64,000 nt of DNA from Rhynochetos jubatus. Its lineage: Eukaryota > Chordata > Aves > Eurypygiformes > Rhynochetidae. Positions within the stretch are counted from its first letter, which is position 1. Every line of letters starts with the position of its first letter. Where the stretch lies: positions 1,797,001 to 1,861,000 of the forward strand of contig CM050656.1 in the NCBI GenBank assembly GCA_027574665.1, given 5' to 3'. A program made the translations under genes and the position numbers. Of this stretch, positions 1 to 12,225 are shown in pieces. The notes under the pieces are model-generated. The model saw nothing but the letters and a program-made list of their open reading frames with translations, was not told the origin of the DNA and searched no databases.

Positions 1-3000
1 CAGCTGTCAGCTGCCAGAGTGGGTTGCCTGAAGGGCAAAACTTGTGGCAGAACTGTCTGCTCCGTAAGTGCCAGCAGGCAGAGGGAGGGTGCAGGTATGG
101 GTCCTGTACATATTTTGTCTACAGTGGCACAGTGTCCGGTGATTATAAAGAAGTTCCCTTCAGGCTGCAGGCAGGAAAGCTGTGCTTTCCAAAGGCCATC
201 AGAATCCAGGATCAGCTGCCTCTCCGGATTCCTTCACTTTAATGTACCGCTGGGGTGAGACAACTGCATGCGAATAAGAATTGAGCTCAGGCTCCATCCA
301 AATGCACGCACAGCATCCTTGCCTGTGACAAAGACAGGGAAGGAGGATAAGTTGCTCAGTTAGGAGGTCAGCACAGCTTCCAAGGAGCAGAAGCAGTTTT
401 TACTGGCAGGATCTAGATGAGAAATGCTTTAAAAGACCCTGGTTTCCATTGTAGAACTTCCTGATGTTGAGAAGGACTGTGTTTCTTCTCTGAAGTTTTA
501 CCAGCCGGCTAAAGAGTCTTCTCTTGGCTTTGCCAGGTAACAAATTACAATGAAGGTTCTGCTTTCACTGCCACTATTTCAGGGAAAACAACATAAGCCC
601 AGGATGTTTTGGTCTGTATGCTAAGGAGAGCAATTACTTTCTTTTTCCTGTTAGTGAATATTCTCAATTATTTAATTTCCTATGGAGACATTTGGCAAGC
701 AGTTTCCTTCCCAGCTACTGCCAGCAACGCTTGTTCCTAAATGAAGCAAGTTCTTGGCCCACAGGAGCACAGCCAGGAAATTTGTCATTGTTGGGCCAAG
801 TGATATTTTTATTTGACCTAATCAATGACATTTATTTCAGGCAATACGTATTTTAAGGTCATTTATTATTTTAATAAATGGCATAGAGAAACCAGTGAAT
901 TCACTCCAAGGGGAAAAAAACCCCAATGCTGGATCATTTTTATGATACATTTCTTTTTGTACTGCTACAGTTGTACATGGCATCACTGTTGAAATATTTC
1001 TGAAGTTAACTTTCAAACTAGCAGATGGAGCCAGATCCTCTTTCTCCCTTCAGTTGTCTTTTCCTCCCTCCTGAATTTGGCAGTAGCTGGCCTGCTGACA
1101 GTTTTCTTAAGGACAAAAAGTTCTCAGCCCCAGTAATACTAGCGCAGTGGATTCCTCACTCATTCCATTTCCAGACCCTAGCAATGGGATGTGTCTGGGA
1201 CATTAAGGATAAAATCTCAGCCCTGCTGAAGTTAGGTTCTAATTCACACTGGTGGGAATGAGGTTTCATTGTAGTTTTTTTTGCTCAGGTACAGAATCAG
1301 GTGGATTGCAAACCCCAAACCAATATCTTCAGTTTATCCTCAAAGCTGATCGAGTTGTGCCTTCGATGCTCAGGTACAACTTCCCCTGGTTTCATCACCA
1401 ATTCCAAGTGTGGAGGGGAAGGAAATTGAGATCTGTAATGGAATTGTTTCCTTTTATGGATACAGCTTTAAATATTGCTAAAAGCAAAAGGCCTCTGGCA
1501 AGCATCTTTTGACATTTTACAGGACTACAATGGTAAGGGAGGTTGGAAGGACATCAAAGACAAAACTAATGTTGATCACTGAGCTCAAGAGTCCATGTTT
1601 TTTCATAGCTGGTGTCTTCTTCTCACTTTCATTCTTACTTCCTGAAAGATAAGACAGTAGTGGGATCACAGGGGATTTCATAATTCAGACAGTGGGTGAT
1701 TCACTGGTTTGCTACATATAAAATTGCATTGGCCCACTAAGTTTTGTTTACAATTTAATCTGTCCCCCCAATCAATTATTTTTATAGAAGCAGGAGTAAT
1801 AAGAATGAGATAATGCAGAGCTTTAGGAGGGCGCCAAGTCAGACAATGCTGGCTAGCCCCAAGTAGACAAGAGTCTCGTGCGAGTTTGCCAGGTTTCTGG
1901 TGGAGGCCAGTAAAGGGGATGTAATTTTTAATTTTCCTCCTTTTCATAAAAACATCTTGCTAAAGCAGTGTTGGGTGTTCCGAGTTGTTTCAGAAGGAGC
2001 ATGCTAGGGTGGGATTTAGAGAAGTGGTCAGTGCTGGCTTCCAGCACTCTTGACAGTTTTACAGCAATGGGGCTGCAGAGCCAGTCTTGAACCAGACGCG
2101 CTGATGAAGTGCCTCCTGTGCTCTCATGGGCACGTTGGGCCTTGGAACATCTTTCTTGCCTTACTCTAGAACAGACACACACCTAATCAAAAATCTCATC
2201 TTGTGAGGTCAGTGGTAAAACTGTGACATAAATCCACACAGGGCTGGGTGGTGGCAAGGAGGGTTGTTCCAGATGGGATGAGCCAATGTGACTTCTGCCA
2301 AAAAGGGAAGGGCTCCTTTCCCTTCCCACTCCCAGATCCGCAGCCTGGCTGGGTGCCCATACCAGCTCTCTTGCAAGTAGCACCCTCCCACGAACCACAT
2401 CTGCTCGCTGGCCAGCCCGTCCCCGAGCCTGGAGAAGGAAGGGGCTCCTTCCCTGCTTTGCCTGTGGACCGAATGAGCCGACAGAAGGATCCTGTGTGTG
2501 CCAGAACTGGCCCTGAAGGGAGTGGGAGCATACTGCTGGAGACTTTATGATTAAAGACGATGTCCCGTGGGCGTTTAAACCTCTCTAAAGCAGCCATGGT
2601 CCTGCCCCCTCCCTAACCTCAGCACTGGTGCATGCCAGGCCCTGTGCTGTCCTGGCTCAGGAAGTCAAACTAGGAGAAAACTATCTTATTTTTATGTAAT
2701 AGATTTTCTGATGGCTTCCCTCAGTCCACAGCGGGATCAGATGAACCCTGGGGAGGGATAGGAATTTGGGACAAAAGCAGAAAAGATGGTGGGGTCATGG
2801 CAGCACCAGCTTGGGCTCTTTTAAGCTGTCACAAAACTGAAAATTGCCTTACCTTACTTAGGGTGCCCTTTCTCTCCCTCTAGTAAGAGATAACGTAGGT
2901 ATAAAGCGTACCTGAGGCAGGAACAAGGCCTACAGTGTGACTGGCCCACGCAGCCACGTGTTGGACCATAGCTGGATAGGAACTTTGCTTTGTTTATTTT

Positions 3001-6000
3001 TGCTGTTTGTGCAGTAACTTTGAAACTAAGGCAGGAAACTCATGCAAAAATACCGAATGGATTTTACAAAACTCTACCTAATGGCAAAAATATTTCTTCC
3101 CTTGGCTGTTGATTGGCTTTATAAACAATTGTAAACAATGTTTTATTTTCCTTGGAATAGAAGGAAAGGACAGAATATTAGAATGATCTTTGCTCTTGCT
3201 TTTAACGGCAGTGATGAACAGACATACCAATTCCTTGTGGAAGTCATTCGTCTTGCGTTTGTTGGAGCTTTGTGCACCTTTCTCTTTCTGCCATTGTCAA
3301 CTATCAATACTGTAAGGGTTTTAAATCAGCTGAACTGGTTATGTTCTTCGGTGAAAGTTACACGAGTGTCTGTATTAACTAACAAATTCTGTAATTGCCA
3401 GAAACTTCTCCCTTGTTCTGTATTTATACTTTAAGAGGGATTAGGAGCGTTTTATTTGAAGATTCCCACGTGATACAGCCTAGAACAGCTACATCAAAAG
3501 CAAGAGAGCATTTTAAACTTGTGTAAGATGGCATGCCCGTTTTAGCAAAAGTGAACATGATGGATTTGATGCCGTCATGGTGCCAGATTTATCCTTGTGT
3601 AACCAGGGTAGTGTCTCTGGTCAGGCTGTTTCAGCCAGGTGTCCAAAACTTGCGGTCAAGTTGATGTGCCGATGTGAGCTCATGTGTCTGAGGACAGCCC
3701 TGTCAGTCTGCTGGAGATCCAGCCTTCAGTATCTGTTGAGGGTGTGATTAAGGTTCTTAAATTTTACTCTTGAATTCTCCTGTGGCTTGGTCGAAAAACT
3801 GTAGGGAAGTTGCCAGTCCAGGATGCTGCCTTGTGTCTCGGAGGTGACTGGAGTTTGCTTCCTTGTTTCTAATGTGGCAACTCTGTACGGTTAAAAAATT
3901 CCCTTTGAATCCTCTTTGTTTTCAACATCAATTAGACAGGAAAGGACTGCTTCATTGAATCTGAGGGACAGCAAGTCCTGAACTCAGAATGAGAGTGTGT
4001 TTTCTTTCACAAGAAGCCCCTAGAACATAGGGTTAACTTTCCCTTGACATGGCTTCCTTGTTTTTTATGTCCCTTAACAGAACTCCTTTGTTTTATACGT
4101 TGGATAATTGTTTCATCGCACCATGGCACGCTGTCCTTGGAGGCTAGAAAATGCTACGAATGTCCCTTTTTGAGCAAACAGCTCAGGCAACCTGGAGTTG
4201 TTTTGGGGTGGTGTCTTCATCTCCCACTGGAGAGGAAATTGCAAAGGTGAATTCTGGCCTGGAGGGGGTGAGGACGAGGCGGCTGGTGAATGGGGACATC
4301 TCGGTGCCACCTGGTGGCAGCAGAAAATGGGCTTTGTACAGATTTCTTGCCTTTGAACTGCTGGGTCTGATAGATCAAAGGCCGGTCCGAGCACTCAGCT
4401 GCAGGTTCAAACACAGGTTGCTCTCGGCTTGTATTTGCCCCCCCTCAATTGCAAACAGCTCACAAAACATGCTTGTGTTTTTTAAAAGCTTGCAGTCTGT
4501 TCTTAACTCCTGGCGTGGGATTAGAGAGGAAGGAGGCCAAACTTCTGCTGACATAAGTGCTGCAGCAGCAATCTTAATTTCAGTTATAAAATCAGGCAAA
4601 TGATCATACTTAAATATGTTTTCTTCCTAAAACTGGATCTCTAAATTCAATTACTTCTATAACTGATTTGAAATACAGCTTGTTGTCTAATATGCTGTTC
4701 ACATTACTGTGAGCAGTTTGCCCCTGTTGAGTTTTTACGTGTTCGCTAATTACGGTGGCACTGAGTCAATTTTTACATTGTTAAAGCAGTGTAAGCCTTC
4801 AGCGATTTGTCCTGGTGTAACGAGCAGTTTGTTGCACATCTTCCTCAGGAAGAACTCAATATTGCTAAAGAAACGATGGCGAAACACAGGGAAATGTGGA
4901 AGTGCCAGTATGAAACTGAGACTATAGTATGGTGAGCTTTAGGAATGATGGGGCAAGAAGCAGAGCAGATCTTCAAGTAGCACTTAAAAACAGAGAGCAG
5001 GGGCTTGTTTTGTGATGGAGAAGGGCAGAAGTGGTACTTACGGTGCAGCGACAGAAAGAATAGAACCCAAGCCATGTTTTCAGAGAGCTTGGGGAACAAG
5101 CAGTGGGCACGAGCCTGTTGGGTGACTCTAGTTTGCACTGGAACTGTGTGCAGCAGAGGAGGAACACCTTCAGAAGTGTGGCTATCGCAACATGAGGTTG
5201 AAAAATCCATCTGGGGAGTTGGGCGAATATCCAGGTGGGCGGACAGGCTGCTCTGCAGGCCATCTCAGGCAGTGCTACCAGCCGGTGTCCAGCTAGCCGG
5301 AATATCCCTGCGGCAGCTACGCTTGCAGCTGCAGGGCAGGTGTGGGAATGCAAGCAACAGTCTCCAGTTCCCAGCTAAGCATTCACACTGCAGGCCTGCA
5401 TCTTCCTGGGATCCTTACTCCTGATCACCTATGAAATCCACAAAATTCAACTGTGTGTAGTAGAAATGTTCTTGGCTCTTTTAGCTCTTTTTCGTTTCCT
5501 CTCTCGGATATAACCACTAAACCCCACTAACTCTAAACTCTCTAAACCCATTGCTGCTGGGAGAAGGTTGTAAGGCCTACACAGTTGGAATTTGTGCGTT
5601 CTGTTTTGCTGAGCTCCGTGAAAACCAGAGGTGCTGGGGTTTTATTGCATGTGAAATGCTAGTTTGCCATCTCGTGGCTGGAGAGAGAACACAGTGACCA
5701 GATGCTATGTTGATGACTCCTTGGTTAGTTTTCCTGGGAGGGAAATTAAACATCTGAGTGACAGCAGTGTATTTGGGAACCATTTTCCCCCACTACAAAA
5801 ATAAATGCTTGAGGAAGCATGAAAATAAAAAATACACCTGTCACTCTGCCTTGGCTGTTAGAATTAGTCAAATTACTGGGTCAGCTCATACTGTAAAGGA
5901 TATTACTCCCTGATTCTTTTATACTTTACAGTAGTTTTCTCTCCAGTTCAAGTTATGTTTTGACACAGCAGACACAAAGTGATGAGAATTCAAACTGAAG

Positions 6001-6837
6001 AGCAATACTTGACTCCAGGGGAATGAAAGTGGAGGACAGGAGTGATTTTTAAAGAATGTTATTTAATCTCTTTTGTACTGTTTCATCACTGCTTTTCAGA
6101 ATTGTGGGGTTTATTTAAACTAATTGAAAATAGAAAGCAAGGTTGTGTTATTGACTGAAACTGGAAGGGATGTGGCAAGACGAAGAACCCTCTTATGTGA
6201 TAAAACACAGTTGTGTGTACAAATGTTAATATCACCTCTCAAAAAAGGAAGTTAGGATACAAGCAACTGTTGTGGTTAGAACACTTTTTGGTGTTTTCTC
6301 ATGGTTATGTTTTATATTGTTATATATTAACATTGTTACATTGTATTAACATTGTATACATTTACATTCTCATATATAATTGTGTTTATATAACAATGTA
6401 AGTTGTTTCAGTCCATTTCATATGCTTCCGAGCCTTGGCCTGAAAGGTGTTCAGCAATCTGTCATGAGCCAGCAAAGCTCTTGCACGTAATTGTGCTCAG
6501 AACTGACAAGCTGGGAGTTAACACCAAACTATTAGCTTCAGGGTGCCCTACTAGTGCTTGCACAGTTAGCTGTGTGATTAGTGCTTTATGGAGTCTGGGT
6601 CAAAGCTCTCAGCACTTTACAGGATAAAGCCTCTCCAGCCTGTGTGGTTTTCAGCAATTTATATGCTACAGCTGCTCAGTCAAGTGGCTTTTTGCATCTC
6701 CCAGAGGTTTCTCATTTAGAATGTGTTCTTAGGGAGAGATCAGAGAAAGACCTGTCTACATCCTGTGTTGCTGGCCTGGGATATAGGATTTGATAAGCTA
6801 ATTCTCTGCTTTGACTCATGTGTAAACTTTGAACTTT
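1..6837. other. Non-coding flank, block 1
   Basis: No exon of a recognisable gene is visible. Open frames are short and overlap on both strands. The base composition is mixed, with an AT-rich stretch near 780-900 that is listed separately. At 3,122-3,138 two forkhead-type cores (TAAACAA and GTAAACAA) lie nine bases apart in an AT-rich setting. Around 6,300-6,400 there is an AT-rich, imperfectly self-complementary run (repeats of ATTAACATTGT and TATATAAC) with no sign of a gene. In mammals the region upstream of CACHD1 is a long gene-poor interval beyond UBE2U and ROR1. The lack of exons here fits that picture, but no neighbouring gene was identified. Confidence 0.6.
780..900. promoter_or_regulatory. 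Candidate conserved regulatory element
   Basis: This AT-rich stretch holds two nuclear-receptor half-sites in everted orientation, TGACCT at 814-819 and AGGTCA at 856-861. An AATCAATGAC homeodomain/TALE-like core lies between them, and TTATTATTTTAATAAATGG follows. It has no repeat signature or open frame. That it is a conserved enhancer is inferred from composition and motifs only; no alignment was possible. Confidence 0.25.
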
Positions 6838-7152
6838 GGGCCTACAAAGAAGCTGGGAGGGGGGCTTTTTACAAAGGCCTGTAGTGACAGGACAAGGGAT
6901 AATGGGTTTAAACTGAAAGCAGGGAGATTTAGATTAGATATCAGGAAGGAATTCTTCCCAGAGAGGGTGGGGGGCACTGGGACAGGTTGCCCAGAGAAGC
7001 TGTGGATGCCCCATCCCTGGGAGTGTCCAAGGCCAGGCTGGATGAGGCTTGGAGCAACCTGGGCTAGTGGAGGGTGTTCCTGCCCATGGCAGGGGGTGGG
7101 ACTAGAGGATCTTTAAGGTCCCTTCCAACCCAACCCATTCTGTGATTCTATG
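6838..7152 (+). mobile_element. CR1 LINE, 5'-truncated 3' end
   Basis: This is a 3' fragment of an avian CR1 non-LTR retrotransposon in sense orientation. In order it shows a GGGCCTACAAAGAAGCTGG start, the CTTTTTACAAAGGCCTGTAGTGACAGG block, the TTTAAACTGAAAGCAGGGAG block, the GTTGCCCAGAGAAGCTGTGG block, the TGCCCATGGCAGGGGGTGGG block, and the CTTTAAGGTCCCTTCCAACC block just before the ATTCTATGA terminus. It carries only 3'UTR sequence and is non-mobile. Its 3' half closely matches the copy at 20,552, so both come from the same or sister subfamilies. CR1 is the dominant LINE of birds, so this is a main clue to the host. Confidence 0.95.
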
Positions 7153-10100
7153 AACTCCAGGACCAAAGGATGGGGAGAATGCTGGGCACAGAAGAGGAAG
7201 GAAGGTGTTTTCAGTTTAGACAGATCAAGACACAGACATGCCAAGAGGAATGACCTTGTGGTCAAAACAAGTGCATGTCTGCCCCTTCAGGTTTGGTTTG
7301 TGAACAAAGTGTAAAATTGGAAATCAAACACATTTGAGAAGTCCTGCTCATCTCCGCTTCCAAATATGTTTTGCAAGCACTGGTGTGAGGTGAACAACAG
7401 CTGCAGTGGGCATGGTGTCTATTATATAAAATTGTCTTAAGGAAAAGTATGATGAATTGATTTAATCCATCAATTTATATTTTTGCCTACAGGTGCAATG
7501 CCACTGTCTCTCTGCTCCTCAGAAAACAAAGGAAACAGCCACAGGATTGTTTGAAATGAGCTAAATAGAGCTAGAAAAAGACCCATTTCCAGGTGAAGTC
7601 AGTACCACATAAATGAATCTTTCCTATGAATATGTATGACATGATTTTCCCCTCCTTTCACCAATGTAAATCTGACACAACTTTGTAATTTAAAGCTATC
7701 TGGAGTCTTGAATCAAGTATTTTAATGTTGTCACTTGAGGATTTAAATGTCACCCGGGGGGGGGAAAAATCATGTTGGAAATTATGAACAGAACCAGATG
7801 CTATGGAAGAAAAATCAATGTCGTTATAAATACGTGTGCAGCTCTCCAACACATTAGTAATGGTCACAGGTTATTTTTTGACCTATTCAGAAGTGTAAAG
7901 GTTAGCAATATGTTACTGATTCTTCAGTGAGAACTAACTAGTTGCCTGCTCTAAGCTGTGCTGTAGATCATGTTTTGGCTGGAGTTTGTAGCCCCCCCAA
8001 CCAACCAAAGGAAACTGGGATCAACTCAGCTCAAATATGTAGCAGCTTTACCAAAATAGAAGTGATATAAGTGAAAGAAGAATTAGGTTCTACATAACTA
8101 AAGTCAGGGGGTAGGTTACACACTTTCATTAGCATAAGGTTTCATTTGTAATATTTCTTCATTTTAGCCAAAATAGAAGAAACAGTTGTAAAGTTGTTAC
8201 ATCAAGATACTGTTGGAATACAGCTGTTACACATCGATTTTAACTATTTGTTACTTCGTGGGAGCACTGTTACTGGCTCTCCAAAGTTTACTGTTGTCTG
8301 GTGACAAGGGAATCTTCCTGGCATTTCTGACATAGTTCACTTTGACCCAAACTAACGCTTTCTGAGGTTGCTAAAATAGCTGATCATCAGAGGCCTGTAT
8401 TGCATTAGACTTGTTTGTATCAAGTGACTCAACCTCTAAATCTGGAAGGGGGCAATTTAAAAAGAGAATATTGGGACTGGATTTTCTTATTGAGACCTAG
8501 AGGAGTCCTTACCCCAGAGCTGATGACTCCACCCAACGCTCCTCTTGGGGGAGCTGCAGCCAGCTGTCCCATGAGCATCTCCTGCAATGGCAATTGTTTG
8601 GGTAGAAGACACTGAAAACGGTGAAATCCTGCATGGCAGACCACTGTAGCTTGAACCTTCCCTACTCAGTAAGAGAAGAAGCAGGACTTAAGGTTGACAG
8701 CCCAAGAGAAAGGGGAAGCTGTTTCTGAGAACACGTCTGTGCAGTGAAGTCTGTAGCTCAATTATACTGTCTTATGGTTGCTTTTTTTCCCCCCTTGTAA
8801 GCCTGTTTTTGTTACCAAGCCTGTGCTTGGGAAGAAAATAGGTGACACATTGAAAATGACCTTTTTGTCAGTACCTTAAAGGGAAAATGCCATAATTGTT
8901 TTGTAAGGGTATGGACTGTTGTTTCATAACCTGAAACATTCTAGCCACATGTGAAAAATATAAGTTTCCTAAGCTCTTTTTATTTTTTTCAGAATAGTAT
9001 ACAAAGCAAGAGTTTAGTGGTTTGGAGCATTGTGATTTTCTGACATTCAAAGTAGATGACATCACTAACTGGCTGCAAATTAGTCAGAAAAATGTTTAAA
9101 AATAGCATCGTTTTCTCAATAAATCTGTTCCTTGTTTGTATTAGAGGCATATGGGCTTACTTAACTGACAAAAACAAATTATAATACTGTTAACACAGCA
9201 GAGTCCTAGAGCTATAAAAGAGCAAATGGGAATCCTGCTGACAGAATCGTTAATATTGATAGTGCTGAGAGTGGAGGAAAGGATATCTCACTCACTCAGA
9301 ACACAACATCGTCATACAGCAAGAAACTGTATTTTTGACAGGTTAAGAAGCAGTTGTCCAGAATAGTTTGGAAGAATCCATAAAGCTTGAGTTTAAATGG
9401 ATTAGTAGCCAGATTTCAGGCGAAGCTGTCAGACAGATGAAAAATGTAGTTTATTACATTATTCTGCAACTTGTTATACAAATACTTCTCTATTTATAGC
9501 ACATGTGAATCTGCATGTTCCTTGTACATTCCCAGAAGTTGCAGTTCTGTGTCTTATGACAAATTTGGGCCTGCATTTAAAATGAAAAATATGTTTTGGC
9601 TTGTTTTAGAAGCATCCTTTCTAATCTTTCCTGACATACTTCGCTTCCTACAGTCATTAATGATCTTCTTCCTTGTTCCTAACCATAGATGGGCCTCAGT
9701 GCCTGCCACAAAGGCAAGTAGCTGATGAAGATGGAAAGGACAACTATAGGAGAATGAAGTGGACAGTCTAGTAACTTGGCCTAACTCTCTAACGGAAGAG
9801 GACCGGATTGAATCTGTGAGACTGCATGTACAGATAAGTAAGTAGCTGACTACCTTTAAGCTGTTGAAGGGTTTGTGCAGCATTCCTACCAGGCAAATCT
9901 GCAGTTCTGACTTGGTTGGGTTGTGTTAGGTTGGCTGTTTTGCCAGCATGGTGCTGTGAGCTTCAGCTAGACATTGAGTAATAATAGAGTAAGAATCTGC
10001 TTTGTGCATGCGAGTTTGGCTTTTTACCAGGGCTTGTGCCTTTCTCTTGTTCTTGGTGATTTGTTGCTGTGTAATTTTTTGGATCTTGTCTAAATAGCAT

Positions 10101-11054
10101 GATATTTTTAGGTCTTCTAAAGGCTGGGCCTAGAGCAATGACAAGCTACAGGAAACACTGTGAAGGAACACATAGTTTTGAACACAGAGGCCAGCATATC
10201 TATTGAGTGAGAAGTTGTCATTGTTTATATTAAAATCAGACTATGGTTGTGTTCAGAACTGAAAACCCAACGATGCTAATTTTACACTCCAAACTTCCCG
10301 TGTTCTTCACACGGGCTATGAAATGTCTGAATGTGGTGTATTGTAGCTTTCCTAAAAGCTAAATTTCCTAAAAGTATGTGTCTCATCTCTTCCGGGCTTA
10401 TCAGCTGTAGCCATCACTAAGTAATTCACACAGCTGTGCTGAGACCTATTAAAAGGGTGAGTGATGTGGGTAGATGGGACAGTAAAGATTCATCCAGCTT
10501 GGATCTAGGCTGAGGTTTCAAGAGCCAGCCAGGTACTGTCGCTATGTAAACAAGAGCCACACTGTTACACAGTCTGCAGAATCACAGAAGATCTCTGCAA
10601 TTACAAAAAAAATTGTATTTTTTCAGCATTCAAGTCACTGGTCTCTTAACATGTCTGTACACTGCCTGAAGAGAGAATCTTTTACACTTGCACACTATGT
10701 CCTACCAAAAAAACCTCAACCCATGGGACTGGAGCACAATGGTGAAAGACTGAAGCACTTTGCTACAGGAATCATTTGGAAATGTCACTTGTGTAATAAA
10801 ACTTCAGAATTATTTATTAGCTGAATGCCTAGAGATAAAAGAAGATAGGAGTGTCCCACCTCTGAAACCTGTTCCCTAAGTGATGTAGCAGATGGAGTAG
10901 CTGTCATAAAGCAACCCTGCTCCATGGCTTGGTGTCTCGTGTGTGACACATGACATTTATTCCTGGTACCGGGTATGTTGTGATTTAGTCCTGAAAGACT
11001 AAAATTACAGAAGACTGAGACACACACCTGTAACAGTGCTTGCAGGCATCAGCC
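7153..11054. other. Non-coding flank, block 2
   Basis: I see no recognisable exon, RNA gene or young repeat. A G-run of ten bases occurs near 7,756, followed by an A-rich patch. The rest is moderately AT-rich unique sequence with short chance open frames, the longest about 109 codons on the minus strand near 9,554-9,883. Confidence 0.6.
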
Positions 11055-11245
11055 TTTAAGAAAAGAGCACAGGACTTTGGGGTGGATAAACTGCTACCTC
11101 TCTACTGCTGTGCCACTATGATGTGACCACGGTCAAGTTATTTCACCTTCTGAGACGCCTTTCTCATCTGACCTCTCTCTTGCCTATGAGGGTAGTAATG
11201 TTTGGACCTGAATTTTTTTCTGTGATGTGCTTGAATGTTCATAGC
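11055..11245 (-). repeat. Ancient MIR (CORE-SINE) relic
   Basis: Read on the + strand this follows the reverse complement of the MIR SINE. It has AAGAGCAC..GGACTTTGG near the tRNA-related head, then GTGCCACT, then GTGACC..GGTCAAGTTATTTCACCTTCTGAG and TTCTCATCTG in the CORE region, and then CTATGAGGGTAGTAATG. It is strongly diverged, with small gaps and probable loss of the A/T-rich tail, as expected for an insertion older than birds. MIR elements were active in early amniotes and mammals. The placement rests on recognising the ordered blocks by eye, not on a scored alignment, and the 3' limit is approximate. Confidence 0.75.
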
Positions 11246-12188
11246 TAGTCTGGTCCTGCTCTGAAATTACTGTACTGTTTCTGAAGCAAAGCGCGAGCTT
11301 CAAAACTTAACAAGAAGCTCACTTTTCTAAGGAAATTCTCACGTTAGCCTTGCAGTGCACAAGGAATTGTTGTATCTTGTGTGTCTTTGTGGATTACAAT
11401 CTTGTTGAGTTCTGACATGGGTTTAAATTAGGCAGGAAGCATAATGAGGGCTTTGGTAAACAGGGGACAACGCTGGATCCTGTACAGACCTATATATAGG
11501 AAGTATATATGTGTACATCTGGAAAAACTACTAAACGTTCTTGGTCTAAAGGAGATATTCATAATCAGCAGGCGCAGAACATAGCATGGTCTGAGCAGGT
11601 ATTGGCTCTGTAAGACAGGCAGCCGAAAGGATGGAGGGTTGCTGTATCTTTGATGGTGCCTTTCTAGAAAGGGCTCTGGGCCAGGAATGCAAAGAACATC
11701 TAACTGGGTGAAGATGCAGTTGGCTCTGCAGTCTGGATGCAGATGATACCACTCTAATCCTACTGACCATGTGTGGAAAATTATCTACAGCTACAAATGC
11801 CTCCCACCTTTTCTAATGAAAATCCAGCTCCAGATTTCCCTGTGTACAGCGTGATGGAAACTGCAGTCCTTTAAATTTCACACTTCTTTATGGCTCTTAT
11901 CTGTGACCTTTGCTTCCTATAACATATTGTAGGCAGAATGTAGTTCCAAGTGTGTGTGCCTGCTAGGAGAAAAAGCAGAGTGTATCCCACGGTGGTTTTG
12001 TTAACAGAAAAGATTGTTCTCTCACTTTTTATCCAACACCTGTAGAAAAACTACTCCATAGCAGATACTCTGCGGAGCTGTTGCTGGTTTAGTTACAGGT
12101 GTAAGCCTGACCTGGGCAGAGCTGCTCAGACACCAACCAGGGCTGCCCTTGTGTGGCTGAAGCTCCTTCCCCTCCAGACATCCCTGTG

Positions 12189-12225
12189 CCCCTGCCCAGG
12201 ACCCACTGCTGCTCCTGGGCAGGGG
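12189..12225. repeat. Perfect 13-bp inverted repeat (hairpin)
   Basis: The arms CCCCTGCCCAGGA (12,189-12,201) and TCCTGGGCAGGGG (12,213-12,225) are exact reverse complements separated by an 11-base spacer. Pairing does not continue beyond the arms, so the stem is too short for a typical microRNA precursor. No role is known. It lies in a locally GC-rich patch within AT-richer DNA. Confidence 0.8.
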